In this document: one piece after another, positions 9,505 to 20,021 of the stretch
Layout: every line of letters begins with the position of its first letter
Numbering within the stretch: the first letter of the stretch is position 1
Assembly: GCA_019448385.1 (NCBI GenBank)
Contig: JAGTXO010000001.1
Location: 186,001 to 250,000, forward strand
Length of the DNA: 64,000 nt
Direction of reading: 5' to 3'
DNA from: Diacronema lutheri
Lineage: Eukaryota > Haptophyta > Pavlovophyceae > Pavlovales > Pavlovaceae
The notes under the pieces: generated by a model
Databases searched by the model: none
The model's input: only the letters and a program-made list of their open reading frames with translations
What the model was told of the DNA's origin: nothing
Translations under genes and position numbers: made by a program

Positions 9505-9621
9505 CGAGCCAGGACGGCCAACTCGGCGTGCTGGATCGAGATGGAGCCCAAACGAACGGCGCTCTTTTTGGTGCACAACTTTGGGACAGCCAGCACGACA
9601 CGGAGAAACTCATTTGCGCTG

Positions 9622-10961
9622 ATGGCGCGATTCGCGGCAGCGTACATCGCCCTCGCGCTCGCCGCCGCCGCGTGGCCCGCGGCGGCGCTGCGCGCGCCTC
9701 TCTCTGCGGCGCGTGGGCGCGCGCAGGCGCGCCGCCCCGCGCCGCAGCGCCCGTCCGTGCGCATGGCTGGCCGCGATCCGCGTGCGGCCGACACGAACGC
9801 CGAGGCGACCGACGGAAGCGCGGGCATCCGGCAGATGCTCGGCTTCAAGAGCGCCAAGAGCATCGACGTGGACCAGGCGGCGCCGTTCAACTGGAAGATT
9901 CGGCTGCAGCTGATGAAGCCGGGCACGTGGGTGCCGCTCATCTGGGGCGTCGCGTGCGGCGCGGCCGCATCGGGCCAGTTCCATGCGGTATGGAACCTGT
10001 TCGGCTCGGCGCCGACGACCGACAGCTGGGCGGTCGTCGGCGAGGACGCGCTCAAGGCGGTGGGCGCGATGATGCTCTCGGGTCCGATCCTCTGCGGCTT
10101 CACGCAGACGATCAACGACTGGTACGACCGCGAGCTCGACGCGATCAACGAGCCGTACCGGCCGATCCCGTCGGGCGCCATCTCCGAGGGCGAGGTCTAC
10201 TTCCAGATCTACGCGCTCTTGCTCTCCGGCCTCGGCCTCGCCGTCGGATTGGACGTGTGGGCAGCGCACGAGTGGCCGGTGATCGTGCTTGTCGCCTCCA
10301 TCGGTATCTTCCTCGCCTACATCTATTCGGTGCGCCGCAACGCCGGCGCGCGCGCGCGCGCGCGCGCGCGCGCCGCGGCGCGTGCGGCGCGGCGCGGCGC
10401 GTTGCGCGCGACACCGGGCGCACTTTCGACGCTCGCGCCCCTCCTGCCGCCGCCCGTTGGCAGGCGCCGCCACTCAAGCTCAAAGCGAACGGCTGGACGG
10501 GCACCTTTGCGCTCGGCTCGTCGTACATTGCGCTGCCGTGGTGGTGCGGCCACGCCATGTTTGACGCGCAGTCGATCACGCCGCAGGAGGTCGTGCTCAC
10601 GCTTCTCTACTCAATCGCCGGGTTGGGCATTGCGATCGTCAACGACTTTAAGTCGATCGAGGGTGACACGGCCCTTGGGATGAACTCCTTGCCCGTCGCG
10701 TTTGGCATCGACACGGCAAAGTGGATTTGCGTCGGCGCGATCGACGTGACGCAGCTCGGCGTCGCCGCCTACCTCTACTCGATCGGCGAACTGCGTTACG
10801 CCGCCATCTTGCTCGCGCTCATCCTGCCGCAGATGTTCTCGCAGCTCACCTTTGTGCAGGACCCGGTCGCAAACGACGTCAAGTACCAGGCGGCCGCGCA
10901 GCCCTTCCTAGTCTTCGGCATCCTCACCACCGCGATCGCCATCGGGCACCACACATTCTGA
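9622..10961 (+). CDS. chlG: Chlorophyll synthase (UbiA prenyltransferase), plastid-targeted
   Basis: Exons 9622..10329 and 10464..10961 (401 residues) with a 134-nt GT-AG phase-0 intron. Splicing rebuilds the family string AYIYSAPPLKLKANGWTG. The enzyme esterifies chlorophyllide with phytyl or geranylgeranyl diphosphate in the thylakoid membrane. The Mg/prenyl-diphosphate site is seen as NDWYDRELDAINEPYRPIPS, and the second Asp-rich site as NDFKSIEGD. Multiple transmembrane helices follow the usual UbiA pattern. The ATG at 9622 gives a signal peptide (MARFAAAYIALALAAAAWP) ending AAALRAP, then a basic transit-like region. This is the bipartite leader used for secondary plastids. An earlier in-frame ATG at 9541 would bury the signal peptide and is less likely. 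Confidence 0.93.
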
Positions 10962-11117
10962 GCCGCTTTCTGCGTGCGCTGCGCATTCAAATTTGGCGCT
11001 AGAAATGTGCTGAGCCAGAGTCCAGAGTCCGAGGGCGTGATACGCTTTTGCGCGCGCACGGCCGCACGCCGGCGGCAGCTCGCGCGTCACGCCATCTTTT
11101 TTGCTGCGCGGCCGGGC

Positions 11118-12964
<1,847 letters not shown>

Positions 12965-13073
12965 TTATTTTGGGGGTTTGTTGGGACGCGCACAGTGCAC
13001 ACACGGCGGCGCGCCGGAGCGCGCACGCGATGTGCGACGCTCCCAAGCATGGCGCCACGCGCACATGCTCGCG

Positions 13074-13663
13074 TCACGAGGGGCACACGCGCACATCCGG
13101 GTCGAAAGAGACGCCGCCCATTTTTGCCGCGGCGCGCGCCGCACGCGGTGGCTTCTCGGCCGCGACGGCCGAGGGGCCGGCCCCTCGATGGCCATTGATC
13201 TTGCTCTCGCGCTTGGCGATGAGCTGTCGAGCAGCGGCGCGCAGGTCCGCCTGGCGCGCCCGCTTAGCGCCCAACTTTGCGAGCGCGCGGCGCGGAGGCG
13301 TCGCGGCGCGGTCGGTGTGACGACGCGCCGATGGGCGGCGGACGCGCGGCGCGGGCGCGCGTCCGGCGCGCGCGTGGCCACGCGCTTGGCGACGCTCGCG
13401 CCCGTGCGACTGCGCACCTTGAGCGCACCGCGTTGCTCGCGCTGATGGCGCGCCTCCTCCTCTGCTCGTTGCGCGAGCAGTTTGCGCTCATCCGCTGCTC
13501 GCTGGCGCTCGTCCTCGAGCGAAAGCGTCTGTGCGAGAAGCGCGGCGGCGCGCTGCTTCTCAAGCTCGAGGGGCGCGAGCGCCGCACCGCGCTTTCGCTT
13601 CGCCTTGGACGCGTGCGGCGGCAGTCCACCTTCGCGCCCCTCGTTCGGCCGCCTTCGCGCCAT
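13074..13663 (-). CDS. Small basic coiled-coil protein
   Basis: Model: exon 1 13663..13418, a 143-nt GT-AG intron (donor AAG|GTGCGC), exon 2 13274..13074, giving 148 residues. Exon 1 encodes MARRRPNEGREGGLPPHASK followed by a Glu/Arg/Gln-rich helix (LSLEDERQRAADERKLLAQR). Exon 2 continues with GAKRARQADLRAAARQLIAK and ends FDPDVRVCPS. Both halves share the same charged, helical character, and lengths and phases agree, which supports the join. No domain is recognised. The basic start and lysine clusters hint at a nuclear or nucleolar protein. The acceptor at 13275-13276 is CAAAG, weaker than the usual GCGCAG of this genome, so the exon boundary is less certain than the gene itself. Confidence 0.5.
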
Positions 13664-13814
13664 CGCGCGCACCCCTTTTCAAAAATAGTGGCCGAGGCGC
13701 GTCGAGTCGACTGTCGTCTGTCGAGCGAGGCTGCGCCCGTGGGCCGCGGCGCGTTGAGGAGGCTGGTGGCGCAGCGCGCCGGTCGCGCCGCGCGCCGCGT
13801 ACCGCGCTGCGCCG

Positions 13815-14765
13815 TCACTGCAACTGGTACGCGAGACGCGCGCCGGCCGCCGCCACGCACGCGACGAACGCGGCGTGCGACAGCTGATGGGCGCGGGAGA
13901 GTGCAAGCTCAGCGGGTGCGCGCGCCCAGCCGCCGCGCGCCACCTGCCGCCACGCGGCGCTGGGCCGCCCGCTCGCCGCGAGCGCCGCGCTCTGCGTCAG
14001 CCTGAACAGCTGACCGCTCTGCACGTCGCGCAGCAGCACGTGCCCGCTCATCACCGGCGCGAGCGCGGCGACAAGCGCGCCCGCGAGGAGCACGGCGAGC
14101 ATCAGGGACGTCGACGGCGGCCAGCGCAGGCGCCGGCACAGCGCGAGCCAGCGTGCGGGCCAAGGCACGGCCGGGAGCTGGTGCTGTTGCGCGGACGCGA
14201 CAAATGCGAGCGAGCCGAGCAATGCCTGCTGGTTGGCGTCGAGCCGGTTGAAGCGCTCCCACAGCATGCTCAGCCACCATAGCCAGGCCGTCGCATAGTG
14301 CGCCTCGAGCTGCTCGAGCACCGTCGCCTCGCGCCCCGCATCGTCCAGCTCGCGCCAGAAGCCGCCGCCACCCGCACCGCGCACGAACCGCACGCCCTCG
14401 CCGCGCCACTCGGCGGGGGCGAGCGCGCGGGTCGGGGTGCCGGGCGCGACGGTCGCAGCGGGCGTGCCCTCTGCACCGGCAGCGGCCGCCGCCGCCGCCG
14501 CCGCCGTCGCCGCCGCTGCCGCCGCCGCCGCGCCGACGACAACGACCTGCGCGCGCTCGGCCGTTGCGGTGAACGCGACAAGCAGTTCGGCGGTCGCCTT
14601 GTCGCGAAGCGCCCACGCGTGGCCGGCAAAGGTGCTCTGCTGCACGCGGCCCATGCGGCGCACGTCGTGGTACCACACCTCCTCCGTCGGGCCCCTCCAG
14701 AAGATCGCCACGGTTTCGGCCGAGCACCCGGCCGCCACTCGGAACTCGACCTCGACGGCCGCCAT
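13815..14765 (-). CDS. VHL beta-domain-like membrane protein
   Basis: 316 residues from the ATG at 14765. Residues 1-70 (VEVEFRVAAGCSAETVAIFW, then FAGHAWALRDKATAELLVAF) follow the VHL beta-domain pattern: V-x-F, a Trp strand, then S-x-x-G-H-x-W-x-x-R-D and a LLV strand. In animals this domain recognises hydroxyproline in HIF. Algal stand-alone copies are known only as domains. A poly-Ala linker of about 25 residues follows, then a helical region and at least one membrane helix (LMLAVLLAGALVAALAPVM), with a second weak one near the C-terminus. A VHL-like module on a membrane protein is unusual. The start codon overlaps that of the divergent gene within CCATGG. Confidence 0.5.
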   Translation of the reverse strand: MAAVEVEFRVAAGCSAETVAIFWRGPTEEVWYHDVRRMGRVQQSTFAGHAWALRDKATAELLVAFTATAERAQVVVVGAAAAAAAATAAAAAAAAAGAEGTPAATVAPGTPTRALAPAEWRGEGVRFVRGAGGGGFWRELDDAGREATVLEQLEAHYATAWLWWLSMLWERFNRLDANQQALLGSLAFVASAQQHQLPAVPWPARWLALCRRLRWPPSTSLMLAVLLAGALVAALAPVMSGHVLLRDVQSGQLFRLTQSAALAASGRPSAAWRQVARGGWARAPAELALSRAHQLSHAAFVACVAAAGARLAYQLQ

Positions 14766-14766
14766 G
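14763..14766. promoter_or_regulatory. Overlapping divergent start codons (CCATGG)
   Basis: The minus-strand ATG (14765-14763) and the plus-strand ATG (14764-14766) share bases inside a palindromic cgccatggcg (14760-14769). If both starts are right, the 5' leader of each transcript lies within the coding region of the other gene. Later starts for either gene would open a normal spacer. Confidence 0.4.
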
Positions 14767-15384
14767 GCGACCGACGAGAACGCGTCGAGCTCGAGTCGCC
14801 CCAAGCCGCCCGCGTCGGCGTGGGCGCGCGTGAAGGGCGCGGCGGCTCGTGCGGCGGGCGCGGCCGCCTCATCGGGCGTCGCAGCTGCCGTCTGGGTGGG
14901 CCGGTCCGCCACGTCGTCCGTCGCGGGCGCGCTCGCGCGCGCAGGCAGCTCGGCACGCGGCCGGCTGCGCGACGCGTGGACGGGCGTGCGCGTGTCCGAA
15001 AGGCTGCGCGCGGCCGCGGCGGCGGAGCGCGAGCGGGGCGCCGAGCTGCTGCGAAGCACATCGGCGCGCCTCGCGCACGCCGGGCGCAGCGCCTCGCAGT
15101 CGGTCGCAAGCGCGGCGAAGGGTACTGCAACCCGCGTCATCCCCGACGTGACGTCGCGCTGGCGCCAGCTGCGCAACCGGCTCTTCGGCGGGACGGCGCT
15201 CCTCGTGTTCGTGTACGCGCTCGGTACCGCGACGCCGCAGGCCGTCGCCTACTACCGCCTCGAGTCGCAGAGGCGAGCGGAACACCGCGAGCGCTCAGAC
15301 CCGGACGCGCCGCCGCCGCAGCGCAGGAGGACGTGGGGCGCGTGGCTGGGCCTCGACGGCGAGGCGCCGACGAGGAGCCCCTGA
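14764..15384 (+). CDS. Single-pass membrane protein of unknown function
   Basis: 206 residues from the ATG at 14764. The N-terminal 140 residues are rich in Ala, Ser and Arg with amphipathic helices that could anchor to a membrane or act as an organelle presequence. One clear transmembrane helix occurs at about residues 141-164 (FGGTALLVFVYALGTATPQA), followed by a basic and proline-rich tail ending GAWLGLDGEAPTRSP. This is not a recognised family. Tail-anchored or mitochondrial inner-membrane placement is possible. Evidence that it is real: good codon use, a sensible stop 48 bp before the convergent hydrolase, and a frame different from that of the facing VHL-like gene. Confidence is limited because it begins on the facing gene's start codon. 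Confidence 0.5.
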   Translation: MATDENASSSSRPKPPASAWARVKGAAARAAGAAASSGVAAAVWVGRSATSSVAGALARAGSSARGRLRDAWTGVRVSERLRAAAAAERERGAELLRSTSARLAHAGRSASQSVASAAKGTATRVIPDVTSRWRQLRNRLFGGTALLVFVYALGTATPQAVAYYRLESQRRAEHRERSDPDAPPPQRRRTWGAWLGLDGEAPTRSP

Positions 15385-15432
15385 GGCGACATATATGGGG
15401 TATGGCATTCACTCGCATCGGTGCAAGGAGAG

Positions 15433-16965
15433 TCACACGCTCACCTGCGCGTTCGCGAGCTCGCGCACGGCGTCGAGGATGCGCGGGAAGTCGGGGCCGC
15501 ACTGCACGTAATGGCTGCCCCGGCAGAAGACGATCGGGAGCGATGACTGCAGCTTCTCGAGCACGCCCCACGAGTTGATCAGCCGATCGTCCGACGCGAC
15601 AACGACGCGAATGCGATTGGCGTGCCGTGCGAGCTGGCTGATCTCGCGCTGGCTGAGCGCGGCCGTCGAGCCGAGGATGCCGTCGGTGATCGCTTCGAGG
15701 TAAAAGCTTGCGTGCAGCCCGAGGTGGTCGCCGTGCACCTTTTGGATCTCCGTCGGCACGTTGTGCGTCACGCTCGACGCGTACGCGCCCAGCTGCTGCG
15801 CGGCGACCGCGACGCAGGCGGCGAACGCGCCCCACCGCGCCGACTGCGAGAAGAGGAGCGCGCGCGCGCCACGTGCCGGCGGGCGCGCCGCCGCGGGGCG
15901 CGCGCGCGCGCGCGGACGGCGCGCGACGAGGAGCACGAGCGCGAGCAGCGCGGCGAGGCGAGCGAGGCGCAGCCGGCGCGTCTGCGAGGCGGACGGCAGC
16001 GAGAAGGTCATGTAGGCCACGTGCCAGAGCCGGTTGCAGACACTGACGAGCAGCTTGAGGTTCTTGACGTAGCTCACGAGGCGGAGGCGGAGGAGCAGTG
16101 CGCGCAGCAGCTGGCCGAAGGGGTCGTGGAGCGACGGAAGGAAGGACGGGTCGCACGACACGACCGGCGTGAGCGAGAGCGCGCAGATGCGCTCGGACGG
16201 CGCATGCAGCATGATGGGCGCCTGGAGGAGGATGCGCAACACGCAGTTCCCGCCCATCGAATGGCCAACGAGGAGGAGCTGGCGACGCTCGAGCCCGAGC
16301 TTGAGGAGCGCGTCGGCCGCTTGGCACGCCGCCTCGTGCAGCTTGCGCGGCCGCGCGTTCGGGCACGTGCCCTCCGAGCCGAAGAGCGAGAGCGCGAGGC
16401 CGACGTACTCGCAGCCCGAGTCGCACGCGGCCGCGAGGAACGCGGGCATGTGCGTCGCCCACACCTCCTTCGACGCGGCGTAGCCGTGCACGAAGAGCAC
16501 GACCTTCTCGCTCGAGAGCAGCTTGGACTGCAGCACGGCTGCCGCCGACCGGCTGCGCTCGCCGTCGCCCACGAGCGCGGCGAGTTTGATCGGCGTGTCC
16601 GTCACGTTTGCGAGCGCACAGTGCGACGCGAACTCGGCAGCACGGCCGAGGCCGAGTAGCGCGGAGAGGGTCGTATCGACGGCGACGCACGAGCCCGCGC
16701 CCGGTGCGCGCAGCCCGTCCATGAAGTAGGCGTTGGCAAAATGCTCCGCCTCGCCGATCCAGCCGTCGCGCGCACCGCCCAGCTTGAGCCGCTCGCGCGC
16801 CTTGAGCAGCTGCGCGGCGCCATCCGCATCGGGCGCGATGGCGATGGACGAGACCGATTTTCCGCGGAAGCCGCACGGCGCGTCCGTGGACGGGCGACCG
16901 ACCGCGCCGTACGAGCGGACTCTGGGCGGCTCCTCCGCGACGGCCGGCTTCGTATCCCGCGCCAT
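15433..16965 (-). CDS. Alpha/beta hydrolase (lipase/esterase-like)
   Basis: A 510-residue frame from the ATG at 16965. The hydrolase core starts near residue 153 with VVLFVHGYAASKEVW (oxyanion HG), then the nucleophile elbow LLLVGHSMGGN with Ser236. A late D-D-R-L-I segment (VVVASDDRLINSW) and SHYVQCGPDF supply the likely Asp and His of the triad. Between the halves a long basic/hydrophobic segment (about residues 335-385) may be membrane-associated, or may be partly intronic. A possible 93-nt GT-AG intron at 15844-15936 is in frame and full of CG repeats, so both spliced and unspliced forms read through. The substrate is unknown; fatty-acyl lipid is typical. It is divergent from the NDK gene, with a 68-bp spacer. 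Confidence 0.78.
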   Translation of the reverse strand: MARDTKPAVAEEPPRVRSYGAVGRPSTDAPCGFRGKSVSSIAIAPDADGAAQLLKARERLKLGGARDGWIGEAEHFANAYFMDGLRAPGAGSCVAVDTTLSALLGLGRAAEFASHCALANVTDTPIKLAALVGDGERSRSAAAVLQSKLLSSEKVVLFVHGYAASKEVWATHMPAFLAAACDSGCEYVGLALSLFGSEGTCPNARPRKLHEAACQAADALLKLGLERRQLLLVGHSMGGNCVLRILLQAPIMLHAPSERICALSLTPVVSCDPSFLPSLHDPFGQLLRALLLRLRLVSYVKNLKLLVSVCNRLWHVAYMTFSLPSASQTRRLRLARLAALLALVLLVARRPRARARPAAARPPARGARALLFSQSARWGAFAACVAVAAQQLGAYASSVTHNVPTEIQKVHGDHLGLHASFYLEAITDGILGSTAALSQREISQLARHANRIRVVVASDDRLINSWGVLEKLQSSLPIVFCRGSHYVQCGPDFPRILDAVRELANAQVSV

Positions 16966-17033
16966 CAGGACGGCCGCGTCCGTGTCACAAGTCTTGCTGG
17001 TATGGGTAAGTTCGCACGCGTGCCGTTACCAAA

Positions 17034-19807
17034 ATGTCGCGCTCTCTCTTGCTGGTGCTGCCGAGCGGCGAAGCGCCAGAGGTGGAGGGCGTAGTCGCGG
17101 CGCTGCGCGCGCGCAACTTTGCGATCCTGGGCAAGAAAGAACTCACGCTCTCCGCCGAGCAGGCCGAGGCCTTTTACGCCGAGCACGACGGCACGCGCGC
17201 GTTTGCTCCGCTCGTCTCGGCGATCACCGCTGGGCCGCTCGCAGCGCTCGCGCTCGAGCTGCCGGGCGCCGCGGCGGTGCTCGACGAGCTGATCGCTGCG
17301 GAGAGGTGGATGCATGTCCACGTATCGCCCCCGGCAGAGGTGCCGCGCGAGCTCAAGTTCTTCTTCCCCGAGGGTGCGCGCGCGCGGCGTGCCGGGCGCT
17401 CGCGCGCACTGTCGCTCGCGGATGCGCGCTGCCGCCGCAAACGTGGATACGCGCCACCGCGCGCGCGCGCGTCTTTTGGCGGCGTGGTCGACGCGCGACG
17501 TGTGGCGTCGCGCGCTTCTGCGCCCCCCGCTCACCATGCCGCGCGCGCCGCGCCGCGCGCCCGCGCGCGCAGTCTTCCCGCGCGAGACCACCTTCTGCCT
17601 CGTCAAGCCGGACGCAGAGAAGGCGGGCGTGCGCGCCGACCTGATCGCGTCGCTCGAGGCGCGCGGCTTTGTGGTCAGTGCGGAGGCCGTCGAGACGCTT
17701 ACGCCCGCCAAGGCCACCGCGCTCGCGCCCGGCTCGACCGCCGCGCAGCTCGCCTTGCTGTGCGCGCAGCCCAGCTGCCTTCTCGCACTCGAGAAGCCGT
17801 TTGCGATCGCCGAGCTCGCGCGCATCGTCGGGCCTGAGGACCCGCTCGTCGCGCGCGAGGTGGCGCCCATGTCGCTGCGCGCACAGTTTGGCACCGACGC
17901 GCTCAAGAACGCGGTCAACGTGGCCACGTCGACGGAGCAGGCGGCGACGCAGCTCGCGCTCGCGTTTGGCGCGCAAGCGTTCGTGGGCGCGCGCGAAGAG
18001 CACACGGTCGCGCTCGTGCTGCCCGAGGCGACGGCGGCGGGCAAGGCGAGCGTGGCGGTGGACGCGCTCAAGGCGGCTGGCTACCGCGTCATCGCGCACA
18101 AGGAGGTGCCGCTCACCGCCGCGCTCGCCAACGAGCTGCTGCCGGGCGTCGACGCCGCGCTGGTCGAGTACGCGCAGTCGGGGCCCTCGACGGCGATCTG
18201 TGTACGCAGGCAGCACGGCGTGCGCGCGCTGCAGTCGCTCGTCGGGCCGGCGGGCAAGGCTGTCACCTCGACGCTCAGCGCCGCGCTCGGCTTCGAGACG
18301 GTGCCGCAGAACCGCTCGCCCGTCGTGTGCCCGGCGAGCGCGGCGACCGCAGCGAGCGCGATGCGCGCGCTGTTTCCCGAGCTGCTGCCGGTGCAGACGA
18401 CGCTCGCGATCATCAAGCCGGACGCGGTTGCCGCGGGCAAGGCCGAGCAGATCATTGAGGCCGCCGCGCGCGCCGGCTTCACCGTGCGCGCGCGCACGAG
18501 CATGACGCTGCCCGCCTTCAAGGCCGAGCAGTTCTACGCCGAGCACAAGGGCAAGCCCTTCTTCGCGGGGCTCGTCGGCTTCATGAGCTCAGGGCCGTGC
18601 GTCGCGCTCGCCCTCTCGCGCTCCGGCGCCATCGCCGAGTGGCGCGCGCTGATGGGGCCGACCGCGACCGCGCGCGCGCGCGAGGGCCAGCCGGGCTGCC
18701 TGCGCGCGCTGCACGGTACGGACGGCACGCGCAACGCGACGCACGGCTCCGACTCGGAGCTCTCGGCGCGGCGCGAGCTCAAGTTCTTCTTCCCGTCGCT
18801 CTCCGTCGAGCCGCTGCCCCAGCCCGACGAGGTCTCCGAGCTCGTCCGCGCGCAGCTCGAGCCGTCGCTCATCGGCGCGCTCACGCAGCTCTGCACCATC
18901 AAGCCGGACGATCCGGTGCGCTGGCTCGGGAACTACCTGCTCGCGCACAACCCAAACAAGCCGACGGTCGCGCAGCTCGTCGTGCCGCTCGCCCAGCCCA
19001 AGCCGCCCGCCAAGAAGATTGTGCCCGACCTCAACGTGCGCCGCGCCCCGCTCGTCCTCTGCGCCACGCCCGGCGCGCGCGCCGGCTCACGCGCGCGCGG
19101 GCCGGTGTGCCGACCGCTCGCGCCCGCGCCCGCCTGCGCGCGCGCAGGTGATCGAGGGCCTGCGCGCCTACTTTGACCGGCTCGACGCCGGCCGTTCGGG
19201 CAGCCTCTCCCTCGCCGACTTCAAGGCCGTCGAGGTGCACAGGCTGGGCATCACGCTGCCGGACGTAGATTTCGTCAAGGCCGAGCTCTTCGAGCCGCTT
19301 GACACGGACAAGGACTCGCGCGTCTCGTGGGCCGATTTCCGCACGGGCTTGCTCGAGCGTTCAGCCGACCTGTGCTTTGACTCGCGCGTCTCGCTCTATC
19401 GCGCGCTCTTTGGCGAGGGCGCGCACGCGGGCGCGCGCTCCGCAGCGGAGCTGCTCGCCTCGCTCGAGGCGAACAAGGTGCGCACGCCTGGCCACGCTGC
19501 GCGTCGGCGTGTCGGCGCGCGCGCGCGGGCTCACCAGCGCGCGCGCGCGCGCGCTCGCTCGCCTGCGGCCTGCGCGCCGCAGCGCATCCTCGAGTCGCTC
19601 TTCGGCGACGATCTGCCGGCGCTGCTCAACGTCTTCAAGGCGCTCGACAAGAACGGCTCGGGCTCCGTCTCGTGGGACGAGTTTGTCGAGCGAATCGAGG
19701 GCACCTTCCGCCCACGTGCGCCGATTGCACACCGCGAGCGCCTCAAAAGGCGCGCGCCGCCGCCGTACGTGGCGCCGCCCTCCGCACCCCCGGTGCCGTC
19801 GATTTAA
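17034..19807 (+). CDS. Axonemal NDK(x4)-Dpy30-EF-hand protein (RSP23/NME5-related)
   Basis: Four exons: 17034..17373, 17573..19035, 19148..19477 and 19583..19807 (785 residues). The GT-AG introns are 199, 112 and 105 nt and all phases agree. Four tandem nucleoside-diphosphate-kinase-like modules occupy residues about 1-115, 116-245, 255-375 and 385-530. Only the fourth keeps the active-site context NATHGSDSE (His near 503); modules 1 to 3 lack it. Residues about 544-577 (LTQLCTIKPDDPVRWLGNYL) form a Dpy-30 helix motif. Three EF-hand loops follow: DAGRSGSLSLAD, DTDKDSRVSWAD and DKNGSGSVSWDE. NDK plus Dpy-30 is the arrangement of NME5 and RSP23 in radial spokes, so flagellar localisation is inferred. 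The calcium hands and the extra dead NDK copies are unusual. Confidence 0.8.
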
Positions 19808-20021
19808 GCGCTGCTGGTGCCACGATGCGGGTGGGGCGGCCGGCCGTGCGCGTGACCGTGTGGCGCACCCGCGGCGTGTGGCTGAGGCTGAGCGCCGCCT
19901 GCGTGGGCATGGCCTGGCTCGCTTGTGTGGTGTCATGCGTCGGCCGGACGCAAAAAGGGCGCCAAAAGCCTACGTCCCTGCGGCAGTCAGTCCGTTTCCG
20001 CAAAACGTTTTCCCTACGTCG

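Noticed and set aside
10340-10375. Alternating CG run as a microsatellite feature of its own
   Set aside because: It lies inside the chlorophyll synthase intron and belongs to the general intron design described in the findings.
12965-13073. Extension of the small coiled-coil gene in the unspliced frame to 12965
   Set aside because: The unspliced frame loses the Lys/Glu helical character after 13418; the spliced model ends sensibly at 13074.
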